64,000 nt of DNA from Impatiens glandulifera. Lineage: Eukaryota > Streptophyta > Magnoliopsida > Ericales > Balsaminaceae. Of the stretch, positions 12,500 through 23,339 are shown one piece after another. The notes beneath the pieces were generated by a model that did no database searches, was not told where the DNA came from, and was given only the letters and a program-made list of their open reading frames with translations. Location: the NCBI RefSeq assembly GCF_907164915.1, contig NC_061862.1:62025910-62089909 (forward strand), given 5' to 3'. The first letter of the stretch is position 1. Each line of letters starts with the position of its first letter. Position numbers and translations under genes: made by a program.

Positions 12500-13490
12500 T
12501 TGAAGCTAGGACATGGAAGGGTTGGCCTCTTGTAGTATTATTAAGTTTTCTATTGTAAAATAGATGTAATTTTCATGTAAAATTGGATGCAATGACAGGC
12601 TTCAGCTGATATACTTTGTCCTTAATAAGAACTTAGCTCCCACCAAAGAGAAATGGAGGAAGAAGAAACATATAAATGGATGCAGATTAATATATATGAT
12701 ATGATGATTAGTGCTCCTATTGGAATTTCTAGTAATTTCAAACATATCGCACTAATTTGTTTATGGTTAAGAATGATGATAATTAGTGCCTGAAGATTAG
12801 AGTACTTGTATCATGAGTAAAGTTAGAGCATTATTGTGGGAGATATCTAAAATTTGCTCAAGGAATAGAGTGTTATTTCAAATATCTTAAGTTTCTTATG
12901 TTTTTCTTTATACAATTGTCTCGTTTATAGCCTCGAAATTTGATAATTGTTAAGAGTTCGATGAGGTTTGGGCATCCGAAATCTTCCAAATTCTATCATT
13001 CAATCACGTTTAGCAAAATAAACCGAGATGGTCTCTTAAGCAAGACTGTCATGTATAACCCAAATTCAGAATTCTTTTGACAATTTCAATCAAATTTGGA
13101 ACCATATCAAAAACAAGTCTTCAAATAAAGACTATATTTCATAACCTCAATATTTAATGCATTCATCCTGCTATCTCTCACTTTCTAAGATTACATTATC
13201 CCCATTGTTGAAAACTCATAGTCTTAGCCTCTAAATATAAATAGTTAAGAAGAAGAGACATCAATGGGGTAATTCAGTTAGTAATCATGTGAAGTGAATA
13301 TTGTCAACATTAAAGTACCATCCACTAAAGAACACCAACATTGTTTATTGAACAAACCAAATCCATGATCATGCGTACAACAACATTAAGTAAAAATACA
13401 AATATCCAGCAGCCATCTGAACTTTACTAGGTTAAGAATCTTAATCTGAATTCAACGATAACGAGCTCAACAACCAACTTCTCTTGTATT
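12500..13490. other. Shared 3' intergenic region between CCT gene and KCR gene
   Basis: This non-coding stretch contains the 3' untranslated regions of the two convergent genes. Sequence from about 13300 to 13490 is less AT-rich and probably belongs to the 3' untranslated region of the minus-strand reductase gene. I see no further gene. Confidence 0.5.
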
Positions 13491-14656
13491 CTATTCCTGC
13501 TTCTTGGCAGCCTCTCTTTGCTGAGCTTTCTTGCGGATTGCAAGAGAGTATTTCAGAATGTAACCATCAACAAATGATTCAGGAAATAAAGATAAAACCG
13601 CCTTCATAAGGGAATGTGGCCAGTAAGGAGTGCATCGTGGCTCGTAACCTATCCACCTCGTCGCTGCAGCAGCATACGCTTCAGGCGATGCAACCAGAAA
13701 CGAAGCTTTTCTTATCTTTGTCATCTTAGTTGCAACCCATAGTGGTACCTGTATAAACATACTCAACAGTTTAGTTTAACTTTCATAAAGATAACACAAA
13801 TCCAGCCTTCATCTAACAATTAATAGTGAATTCTAATGGGATCTAATAGTGTTCTTCATAGGCAATAACAATTGTGTACCTGACATTGCACATCGATTCC
13901 ACTTTTCTTGTATTCTACATAAAGGCACCTTGAGAACTGATCAACATATCTGAAAAACAAACAACAATGATATCAACAAAAATGGTCTGAAAAAGAACAG
14001 AGGGAATGAATTCCTTACGTTTTTGTGCCGGCATAAACAGAGTAAAGAGGGTAAGAAGGGATGAGATTGGCTGCACCAGAGCCAAGACTAATAATTGCTC
14101 CTTTCTTCCGTTTAAGCATACCAGGAAGTAAAGCTTGAGTAATCTTAGTCGTTCCTTCAACATTGACTTTGATCAAATCTGAAATCAACGAATCATCCAC
14201 ATCATGGAAATACTTAGCATTAGGGTATCCAACGCCGGCGACATTCACCAGAATACCCACATCAAGACCTTCAATAGCTTCTCCGATTCGTTTAATACCC
14301 TCATCCAAGTCTCCAACGAGATCAAACACAACGGTTTTGATCTGGGTTTTTCTGTACTTGGCCTGGATCGATTCTGAAACATCCTTAAGCTTGTCGGGAT
14401 TTCGACCGACCAGGATCAAATTGAGACCTTTACGAGCTAATTGAAAGGAATAAGCTTTCCCGATGCCGTCTGTGGATCCGGTAACGAGAGCCCATGAACC
14501 GTATTTCTTAAGATTCTTTGGAGGTCTGAGGAAATTGACGTAGACCCAACATAAGACGTTTAGGGCGAGTTTGAGCAAGGATAAGGAACCAATAGCAAGA
14601 AGAAAAAGAAGCCATATGGGTAGAGATTTGAGGAGGTGTATGGGACAATCGGCCAT
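13491..14656 (-). CDS. KCR1: Very-long-chain 3-oxoacyl-CoA reductase (KCR1-like), 3 exons, 321 aa
   Basis: Exons (minus strand) are 14656-14019, 13949-13880 and 13748-13491, giving 321 residues, close to the roughly 318 of characterised plant KCR1. It is a short-chain dehydrogenase/reductase with an N-terminal membrane segment (about residues 10-40). The NADPH-binding motif is [10 protein letters not shown] (59-68), the catalytic Ser lies in ISLGSGAA (S193), and Y208-x3-K212 lies in YSVYAGTK. The C-terminus ends KKQE, a KKXX-type endoplasmic-reticulum retrieval signal. The family carries out the first reduction (3-oxoacyl-CoA to 3-hydroxyacyl-CoA) in the microsomal fatty-acid elongase that supplies cuticular wax, sphingolipid and seed-oil precursors. 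The start is the only ATG that keeps the membrane segment. All active-site residues I can identify are intact, so it looks functional. Confidence 0.93.
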
Positions 14657-16204
14657 GATTACACAGTCAAAATGAGAGAGGGTTAGATCTGAGATACGAC
14701 TGGGCTTTATAAGAAGAAACCCTTTTTAAAGGAGGGTTTGAGAAATTAGGGAAAGAGGGCCGAGTTGGGTAATGTAGTTCAACAAATGTCTTTAGCAGTT
14801 AGGCGGGGACGGTTGAGATATTCAATTATACAATTTATGATAGCACATCATCAAAGGATTGATGAGATTACTCATTATATATATAAATGGGTCCAATAAA
14901 TGTTCAATTATAGATTTGAAACTCTATACCAAGAAGATATAGAGTTCTCTGCATTTAGTATTCTCTACTCTCATTTACTACCATGATTTCTATCACGGGT
15001 TGGGTTAGTAAAAAATATATTTTTATATTTTAATGACTATTTTATCCCTTTCCAGTTAGAAGTTAGAGGTAACATGGAACCGAAGATAATATATGCAATT
15101 CATATTATAACATAATTTAAGTGACAAAAATGTGTTTGAGGTCTTAAATTAAAGCATAATCAATATGGTGTAATTTTCCAACTTTTCAATGTTTTATTAA
15201 TGTTTCTCTTGAACAACATTTACCATAAGATTTGGTTAAGACCTTCACTGTTTAAGTTTGTTTAATGTTTAATTGTCTAAGAAATTCTCCATGATTTGCT
15301 AACTTTCAACAACACAATTAGTGTGATGTTTTTTTCCGTGTTATGCTTCATTTTTTTTTCTTTCTATAATTCAATTTAATTAAAATATACTTATTTAAAC
15401 AAATAAATAAATAAATAAACTCTAATAGTCTAACAATACCTTTTTTTCAAAACTCAATCAAAAAACCCAATAACATTCAAGCTTTATTTTTCACTTTGAA
15501 TTCATTCTCTCAAGGTTAGATAGATCCATTTTGAACTTTTGATTTATTTATCATATTTAACGTCCTATTTAGTTTTTGTTTTCCCCTGTTTTGGTATGAT
15601 TTAATTTTTTTAGAGTAATTTTTTTTTGGAACAATTTGGTTTTTAATTATTACACATTTCTTTCATATTGATTGGGATGAAAAAAATGTGATTAGCATTA
15701 TTTACTTAAGTTTAAGAATAATATATAATAATATGCGGAGACTCATGACACAATTGTAAAGTGTAATTCGAGTTTTCTCATCTAAATTATTTTTAAAAAA
15801 TGAACAATAGTCATAACAACACTTAAAGTTAATCGTGATCATCACAACCTCTAAGTCATTGTTAGAATAATTTACATGTTTATTCAAGCATCAACTTAAT
15901 AAAAGAAAATGAATTGTGTTATGTTAAGTTCAAACTTAAATGTCATAACAAAAACATTAACTATATGGTCGATATCTTAAACAACATCTAGTATATATTG
16001 TAATTGTTAAGTTCCCATAAATAATTTTATTTTTATTTTTAATTAGTTTGATTATACTAATCTTTTTTTTCCTTGATGGGTTTTGGAATAACAATTCAAC
16101 CCCACTTCCTACATTTGAAACCGCTCTATTCCCCACTTCCCACTTCCCATCTCCTCCATATCTCTGCAACTTCCATTATCTATTAACTGCTCCTCCATTA
16201 TAGC
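14657..16204. other. Intergenic region between divergent KCR and phytocyanin genes
   Basis: This is non-coding and AT-rich. The first 100 bases are the 5' untranslated region and promoter of the reductase gene (minus strand). The 16070-16200 part has a C-rich composition (repeated CCCACTTCC) upstream of the phytocyanin gene. No additional gene was recognised. Confidence 0.5.
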
Positions 16205-16222
16205 CAATATATTGATATAAAT
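16205..16222 (+). promoter_or_regulatory. Possible CCAAT/TATA-like promoter element of the phytocyanin gene
   Basis: CCAATATATTGATATAAAT lies about 43-60 bases upstream of the start codon. TATAAAT (16216-16222) would be a canonical TATA box giving a very short leader. Position only; no transcript start is known. Confidence 0.3.
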
Positions 16223-16264
16223 CCCACTTCATCATATGAATATCCATCAATTCTCTAACTTACA

Positions 16265-16835
16265 ATGGCTTCTCCTATGATCTTCATCATCTCATCATTC
16301 ATCATCACCATCCTATTCTCCAATCAACTCCTCCAAGTCCACTCCTTTCATTTTAACGTTGGAGATATCTCCGGTTGGATTGTCCCCCCAAAGAACGACA
16401 CCAAATACTACAACGAATGGGCTTCTAAAAACAGATTCCTAGTTCATGACACCATCCGTAAGTGACCATACTAAATCCATCTATTCATGTTTTTCTTCTT
16501 CTTCTTCTTCTTAATGGGTGGTCTGTTTTTCAGGTTTTCGGTACAAGAAGGACTCTGTAATGGAGGTGACTGAAAAAGAGTTCAATAACTGCAATTCAAC
16601 AAGACCCATTTCGTTTTCTAACAATGGTCATACAAAAATTGAGTTTGAACGTTCTGGGTTGTTTTATTTCATTAGTGGTGCTTCTGGTCATTGCCAACTT
16701 GGACAAAAGATGGTAGTGAAAGTTATGTCACCGGAGGAAGATGGAAATAACCGTTCTTCTTCTTCTGTGTTGTCCGGTGCTTATGGAGGAATGGCGGCTA
16801 TGATTCATCTTGCTCTGTTTTGTTACTTTAATTAA
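16265..16835 (+). CDS. Early nodulin-like protein (phytocyanin domain), 2 exons, 164 aa
   Basis: Exons 16265-16457 and 16534-16835 join as C|GT to give 164 residues. A signal peptide (about residues 1-27, ending QVHS) precedes a plastocyanin-like domain with FNVGDISGW and YYNEWASKNRFLVHDTIRF. The pair of disulfide cysteines sits in NNCNSTRPISF and SGHCQLGQKM. The blue-copper ligands of true uclacyanins or stellacyanins are not all present (the ligand-Cys position in YFISGASGHC is not Cys), which is normal for early nodulin-like proteins. A Ser-rich linker and hydrophobic tail (SSSVLSG, then AAMIHLALFCYF) suggest a GPI anchor, so it is likely an apoplastic plasma-membrane glycoprotein. The single intron at this place is typical of phytocyanin genes. 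The precise role is unknown. Confidence 0.9.
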
Positions 16836-17479
16836 ATTTTTAGTGGTTTGATTAAGGTTAATTTATGTTTTTAATTATTTCGTATTTATGGTATAAACAA
16901 TTTGTTTCTAGCTACTTTGTTCTTGTTTTTTTTAACCCATTTATCAACTTTTTAAGAAACCCTTCTTTGGAAACCTACAACATATATCAAATCACTACTA
17001 ATGGTATGAACAATGCTTATAAACAGTGATAATCTTTTCATTAATCCAGGAGCAATAGAAACATTATTTGCTCATTAAATTATTAAATTTCAAGTATTTT
17101 GTTTATGATTAATGAATGAAAGATTAGATTATAAGAAATCATCTCTATTAATTAATGATATGAACAAATTGTTTCTAACTAGTCTAATTAGAATAGAGAT
17201 CTATCTATGTATCGATCTAATCAATGATCTATCCATGCATGGAGAATCCATATTAAAGAAAGAATGAATTAATTATAAGATAAAAAGAGTTCTTAAAAAA
17301 AAAAAAAAAAAAACTAGAGCCGGACAAGCACAAGCGTTTTAATTAATACACATGCATATTGATTGATCCATTGTTATCTCTCTTTTATGAGCCATCGGCC
17401 ATGAAGATGATCACGATCATCATCATCCATAAAGACACCATCATCATCTATCGTTATAATCATGGTGATATTCTTGATC
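16836..17479. other. Intergenic region between convergent phytocyanin and NOI genes
   Basis: Non-coding. It contains both 3' untranslated regions and a 20-base poly-A run near 17294. Nothing else was recognised. Confidence 0.5.
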
Positions 17480-17841
17480 TCAAAAACAGCAAAACCTAGT
17501 TTTCTTCTCCTGCAAATTAATAAATGAATTAAGGGTGTGAATCCCATGAATTTTATAAAGGTATGATCTGTAGACATATACCGCTGAAGGGTACTGATAA
17601 TTTGATGTGGATTGAGGAGGGGCGGTGGCGCCGGAAGTACCGCTGGTTTTCTTTTCATCTCTAGCTTTGGCAAATATAACGGTGAAACCATCTGCAGAAG
17701 ATGGATTGTTTACATCCCATTCCCCAAATTTTGGTAAAGGTTTTCCTCTATCTTGCTGCATGCATGCATGCACTTTTATTAATAAAAACTTCATCATCAA
17801 TTCAATCTCTATCATCAAAGAAGAAACCTTACCGATGCCAT
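17480..17841 (-). CDS. RIN4/NOI-domain small protein, 3 exons, 70 aa
   Basis: Minus-strand exons are 17841-17833 (only ATG plus two codons), 17755-17582 and 17509-17480, all phase 0 with GT-AG borders, giving 70 residues. The NOI core is intact: LPKFGEWDVNNPSSADGF followed by TVIFAKARDEKKT. PKFGEWD is the site cut by the AvrRpt2 protease in RIN4-family proteins. The C-terminus ends TRFCCF, the Cys pair normally acylated for plasma-membrane attachment. Length and exon layout fit single-domain NOI proteins rather than full RIN4, which has two NOI domains. The role is inferred from family: membrane-tethered immune or exocytosis-related adaptor. The first exon is easy to miss because it encodes only three residues. 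Confidence 0.88.
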
Positions 17842-19274
17842 CAACAGAGAGATAGATCCTTAGGGCCTCCAAATGCAAATTCTGGACAAAATGAATATGT
17901 CTCTAATAGATAGATGGGAGATCCAGAGAAACAAACCAAGAAGAAGAAGAAGAAGAAGAAAGATTGAATTATCAATTTTAGTTAGACAATGCAATGCATA
18001 TTAAAAAAGACACCAAAATAGACATATGTATATATTTATGCCTGTATTTAGCATCTTAATAAACATATAATAAAATGTGTTATTACAAAAATCATTCTTA
18101 ACAACCAGTATAATTAATAGATAAGAAATATAATTTTTTTTATTTTCTATATGATGTTTATTGTATAGGGATTTTGCAATTTGAAATTAAGCTTAGTTAG
18201 TTTTGGTTTATTGGTGTGATTTGGTTCAATTGATTTTATTAGTTTGTAAAATTATAACTAAATAATACAATATATATAAACTTTACTTCAAATTTTATTA
18301 TTGTTATTATTATTATTATTAGTAATAATAATAACAAATTGCATATAAATCAATTTATTTCATTTTATAAAAAAGAAATAACTTTATATTATTATCATTA
18401 TTTTATTTTTTTAAATATTTATCTATTATAGTTTCATAGTTAAACAACTTAATTAGTAAAAAATATTTAATATTTACAACTAAATAATACATATTTTTTA
18501 ATTTTCAACTACAATTGATCAGTCAATTTAGTGATTCTATAGCTACTAAACAAATCGAACTGTGTTTGGTTTAGCGATTTCAAGAACCCCTATCATTTTA
18601 ACCTATTCGATTTAGTGATAGGATTGATTCTTGTGTACATTTACCTTGTTCAAAAGAAATAAAATTTTTCATCCTACATAAAAAAAAAAAAAAAAAAAAC
18701 AACTAAGTTGACAAATAAAAAAATATAAGTTTATTAATACAGTTTCAATGACAGAGATTTTGATCAAGAATTTATCTTTCATTTAAATTTTATTAAAAAC
18801 ATTTAAATTGAACTAGGAACATAATTTTACAAGTTTTGATAACTTTCTAAAATTATTAGAAGAATGAGAAGAGATAAACTAATTTTCTCTTACTTTTATT
18901 AAATAAATTTTAATTTTAATTTGTTTTGTTTGTAAGTATTTTTATTTAAAAAAAAAAAATAAAAGAGCTTAATTTTAATTCTCACTAAAAAAATAAATAA
19001 ATTCAAATACTGATTCTAAAATATAATTTATTACAGTAAATATTTGATTTGATTTAATACTTAATAAATTTGACTCAATTTCATAATCTACCTTCTTCAA
19101 GAATTAACTCTATTTTAGGAATTCCGAAATATAGCCGTTGCTGTAATTGATGGTGAAGTTAAATCATAAAATAAATAAACCCAATCGACCGTTGCCAATA
19201 GTCAAATAATCTTAGATCTGTGCCCTAAACCGCGTTCTCTCCCCCAAATCCCAATCAATCTAATCTGAAGAGAA
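17842..19274. other. AT-rich intergenic region upstream of divergent NOI and RING genes
   Basis: It contains an AAG microsatellite (about 17938-17960) in the NOI leader or promoter, and poly-A and ATT runs (18300-18330, 18680-18700). No coding frame was recognised. The last 60 bases before 19275 are CT-rich, consistent with a 5' untranslated region. Confidence 0.5.
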
Positions 19275-20536
19275 ATGGTGAATCAAGATTCAAAGCAGAG
19301 TAGTCCCCAACAAAACCCTAAACAAAATACCCACAAATCCGACTGTATTTTCCTCAGTCCCAGATTCAAGTCGGCGGCTGCCATAGCCGGTTGGGATGAA
19401 GAAGCGCTTCGTCTTGCATTTGAAGACACGCCCGATAGACTTCTCAAGAGCAAGAAACGCTCCGATTCACAATCCATCACAACTCCATCCGCCAATTCAT
19501 CAAGGAAACGCAGAACCCTAAAGAGAAACTCCGTTGCAACACCTGTACCCATTATTAACCTTGATGAAATCGAAACCTTGGAAGGAGATGCAGACAGTGA
19601 GAAGAAGAAGAAGAAGAAAGAGAATCTGGGTGAAGATCAGAAGAGGAAGAAGAAGAAGAAGATGATTGAAGAAGAAGAAGAAGAACAATGTCCTAATTCA
19701 TCTGTTCCATGTATAGATCGACTCAGAGAAGAACTCTCTTGCGCGGTAATTTTTCTCTTTCAAATTCATACTACTTATTTTCAAATAATCTTGTTTGATA
19801 TATAAGTTTTCGATGGCAGATTTGCTTGGAGATTTGCTTCGAACCGAGTACCACAACTTGTGGGCACAGGTAAAGTCGAATCCAGATGAATCAATTTCTA
19901 CCCTTTTAGCCCTATAAGAGTGTATAATCAACTGTTAATTTAATTGTGCAGTTTTTGCAAGAAATGCTTACAATCTGCAGCCGACAAGTGTGGGAAGAGA
20001 TGCCCAAAATGCAGGCAGCAGTTAATCAGGTTTTTCTATCATCATCATCATCATCAGATGAGTCAGTTGAATTGAATTCATATTAGTTGTCTTGTTTTTT
20101 TTTCAGTAATGGGAAAAGTTGCAGTTTGAATACAGTCCTATGGAACACCATACAACTTCTTTTCCCTGAAGAAGTTGAACAAAGGAAGAAGGCATTATTA
20201 GTTGAAGAACAGCATCAAACTCCTCTTCCTGCAAGAAATAACAATAGAAATGGTGGTGGTGGGTATAATAGGAATCGGATAGTGGAAGCCCTAAACAGTC
20301 CCGAAGATGAGCAACAAAGAAGGAGAAGGAGGATCTTGAGGAGAGCAATGCCGAGCCAAGATGAAGATGCTGCTTTGGCTTTAAGGCTACAAAGACAGGA
20401 ATTCATGGAAGTTTCTCGAGAGAACCAACAGCAGAGAACCTCGGCTGGAGCAAATTTGAGGGCTATAGCATCCAGGGCTGTTACTATTCGAAGACTTAGA
20501 GGAGGCAACACCACCAACAACAGGGAGAGGAACTAA
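19275..20536 (+). CDS. C3HC4 RING-finger protein, probable E3 ubiquitin ligase, 4 exons, 342 aa
   Basis: Exons 19275-19745, 19820-19869, 19952-20029 and 20107-20536 join in frame to give 342 residues. The RING finger (about residues 156-194) is built from three exons: C156-x2-C159 (CAIC), C171-G-H173, C176-x2-C179 (FCKKC) and C191-P-x-C194. This is a complete C3HC4 set. The N-terminal third is basic and Ser-rich, with Lys runs and an acidic run (EEEEEEQC) encoded by AAG/GAA microsatellites; these probably serve as nuclear localisation signals. The C-terminal part is Arg/Gln-rich and coiled-coil-like (PSQDEDAALALRLQRQEF, a pattern similar to ubiquitin-interacting motifs). It resembles plant RNF168-like RING proteins, but the substrate cannot be told from sequence. 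Confidence 0.85.
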
Positions 20537-20784
20537 AACAGAGAACTCTTAGTTTCACCTAGGGTTTTTATATGTTCTAACCTCAAGAATGAATTGTAAA
20601 CTAACCTTGTTGAGGGATAAATTTTGGTAATGGGCAATGTTCTTCATCCCCACTGCAGCTTCCTAGAAAGATCAAATCTCTAATACATTGAATGAAACAA
20701 CAAAGATAAATCAAAAGACAATGTAAACAGTTTCAATGTTGTTCTTCTGATTGTACCCAAGAGATATACAGTTGGTACCAAAAA

Positions 20785-20990
20785 AAATGAAAAAAAGAAC
20801 AACATCGCATGAGGATGAACAAGATTTGGTTAATCTATAGCTAATACAATTCATAGTACAAAAATAGTGCAGGTGTAAACCAATAAAAATGAAAAAAGAA
20901 CAACATCGCATGAGGATGATTGAGATTTGGTTGGTTAATCTATAGCTAATACAATTCATAGTACAAAAATAGTGCAAGTGTAAACCAATA
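20785..20990. repeat. Tandem duplication of about 104 bp between convergent genes
   Basis: Two adjacent copies (about 20785-20884 and 20885-20990) share GAACAACATCGCATGAGGAT and CTATAGCTAATACAATTCAT with few differences. The block lies between the 3' ends of the RING and carboxylesterase genes, probably in the 3' untranslated region of the latter. Confidence 0.75.
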
Positions 20991-21016
20991 AGTAAAAGGC
21001 AAACAAACTCTTTAAC

Positions 21017-23271
21017 TCAATAAGAGAATTCATGGCCTCGAAGTGAAATATACTTTTTAACCCAAATAGCAATATCCTCCGCACAAGCCTGAGCCTGAGG
21101 AGTCTTAAGAAGCATATCAAGTGTAGCAAATTCATGAACCGCATCCTTATACTCTAAAACAGGTGCATCAACATTCATCTTCCTCAGTTCTTCTGAGTAT
21201 GCTATTGCCCTATCTCTCATCCAGTCGAGTTCTGCCACAATTGTTAGTGTAGGCGGCATGAGCTTCAATGGTGGTGGTCCTCTGTCAGCTACAAGAGGGT
21301 TCGCGGCTGGATGGTCTAAGCTAAATTCATTCTCGGGTAGAAAGAGTTTCCAAGCTAGTAAACACATGGCCTTGTCGTAGAAGTATGAATTGGCTAGCTT
21401 TATTTCTGAGTGAGTTTGAACACTTCCGATAAAGAATGGATACATTAACACTTGAGCAACCACTTTCACTGGATCTAGGACCTTCCCTCCTGCAATGGAT
21501 TGACGAGCCACGTAGTCGGCTATATTGGCACCACAGCTAACCCCGAGAAGAACACACCTGGTTTTAAGTAGAAACTGCATTAGTGCTTTGTCAACTCAGA
21601 ACAAAGGAAAACAATAAATAACATTTGTTTCTTCAGAACCTATTATTTATTCAAGTCAAAAGAAAAAGGAAATACTACATGTTTGAGTTTGTTGAACAGG
21701 AATTCAAGCATATCAAGTAGAAAAATAAGAACACAGCTTCTGCTAGGAAACGTTTGGAAACTGTCAAGTGACACTTACGTTACAAAAAGAAAACCTAGAA
21801 TCATAGAAAGGCTAATCCAATAAATAATCTCAAAGTGCGAAGGATGAGTAATAACCCTGAATCAGACATAACTTATATGAACACATTTCACTCGAATGTT
21901 TTACAAAGAAATAGGCTAATCCAAGAAATAATCTCAAAGTGCAAAGGACGAGTAATAACCCTGAATCAGAAAACATTTCACTAGAATGTTTAACAAAGAA
22001 ATAGGCATTGACAAACAAAAGTTTGCTCAATATGCACACCAAAAATTACAAAATGGTCTAGACATGTAGAGAAAAATCAGGCAAATAGCCCTTCATAATT
22101 GAACAATGACGTTATTTGATTAGTTTGAATTAGAGAAAGAGGTCTATCTTTTCGCTCAATAGAGTAGATACATGCATATTGCATCTCATATGCAAATGGC
22201 CTTTAACAATTGAACAATGAACAAACATAAGAAATTTTGGTGAATTGCAAATACCATAAAGGAGAAAGACAAATTCACAGCAATTTCTAACATAAACAAA
22301 GCATGTTTTAAGTACTTAATTACAACTCCATATATCCTTCCAGCATTGAATAAATTGTCAAGCATTGAGAAAGAGGAAAGAAGAGATGTCAAAAAAGTAA
22401 ACCTGGAGGGATCTCCATGGGCAGCCAACCAAGGTTCCACCATTGATGCCCCGAATGCATCAGCAATATGCCGATGAAAATCAGCCTTTTTCAATTCCAC
22501 TCCGCCACCACGCACACTTCCCAAAGACTTACTGCATTCCGCTAGATTAGCCTGCTTTGCCAGCCAATGCAACACCTTTAACCCATCTTCAAATGCAGCA
22601 GGATACCGATTCTCCGGAGCAAGTCTATAACCAACCGCTAGGACAATGACATCGCACAACTTGGAAATCCTTCGACAGAAGAAATCATTCGCCACAGAAT
22701 CGCAACTCCCACTGACAAACCCTCCGCCGTGAAATTGCAATATCACCGGTAGTTTACGGCAGTTAGAAACAGATGGAGCATATCCTCTATATACGCCACT
22801 ATCCAATTTATTAGAATCATCAGCACCAATAGCGTAGCTATTCCTTCTATGATTTTCTCCAGTTGCCAATCCATTACCCGTCGTCGTATTCGGAGGAGGG
22901 GAACCGAAGCTATTACGACGGATAAATGCTTGATTCGGATCGGTAAGAATAGATCCTGGATAAGGGTCGGAGTGTTTCGTCATAGACCTAACCCTAGATT
23001 GGGACTTAGAATCAGAGTCGGGTGAGGTTAAACACGTATCTGGAAGAAATATACGAACGGAAAGAGAAGTGAGGGCATCGATGTGAATGTCCTTAGTGGC
23101 GACTCCATCGGTGAAGGAAGGATTTGCGGCGGCGATTGATTCCTCTGGCCGAGAAGTAACACCGAATGGATCCTTAGTCTGATCGTTAGGGTCTTGGATC
23201 CGATTCTGCAAACGATGCTTAAGAAGAAACTTGAAGAAGACGCTGTAAAGCTTCACAGCAACGCTTGGCAT
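21017..23271 (-). CDS. CXE-type carboxylesterase (alpha/beta hydrolase, CXE16-like), 2 exons, 469 aa
   Basis: Minus-strand exons 23271-22403 and 21557-21017 join as AG|G to give 469 residues. The alpha/beta-hydrolase-3 signatures are intact: oxyanion-hole motif FHGGG (180-184), nucleophile elbow GVSCG with S297, then Asp in VAELDWMRDR (D401) and His in AVHEF (H431). Compared with the roughly 310-340 residues of most plant CXEs there is an extra Ser/Pro/Asn-rich stretch (about residues 80-165), as in the CXE16 and At3g27320 subgroup. Such enzymes hydrolyse short-chain esters in the cytosol; relatives include the gibberellin receptor and strigolactone-type hydrolases, but the intact triad argues for an enzyme. 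The single intron (22402-21558) holds a tandem duplication. The gene is convergent with the RING gene. Confidence 0.9.
21811..22005. repeat. Intronic tandem duplication (about 103 and 91 bp) in the carboxylesterase gene
   Basis: Two head-to-tail copies start at 21811 and 21914 with GCTAATCCAA. They share AATAATCTCAAAGTG and GAGTAATAACCCTGAATCAG. The second copy lacks about 12 bases, and the copies differ at several single sites. Confidence 0.75.
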
Positions 23272-23306
23272 TTCCGTAGCTCGCCGGAAAACAACTAAAC
23301 GCCGGC

Positions 23307-23336
23307 GATCTCTCTCTCTCTCTCTATATATATATC
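23307..23336 (-). promoter_or_regulatory. GA/CT microsatellite with TATA-like run at the carboxylesterase 5' end
   Basis: On the minus strand a TATATATATA tract is followed by (GA)n, 35-65 bases before the start codon. This is a typical plant core-promoter/leader arrangement (TATA plus GA-rich Y-patch complement). The call rests on position and composition only. Confidence 0.35.
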
Positions 23337-23339
23337 ACT

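Noticed and set aside
16265..16835. Copper-binding uclacyanin or stellacyanin
   Set aside because: The full set of blue-copper ligands is not visible (no Cys at the ligand position in YFISGASGHC), so early nodulin-like is the better call.
17374..17691. Minus-strand 105-codon frame overlapping the NOI gene
   Set aside because: It uses a different frame through the NOI intron and exon 2. The NOI reading has conserved motifs and proper splice sites.
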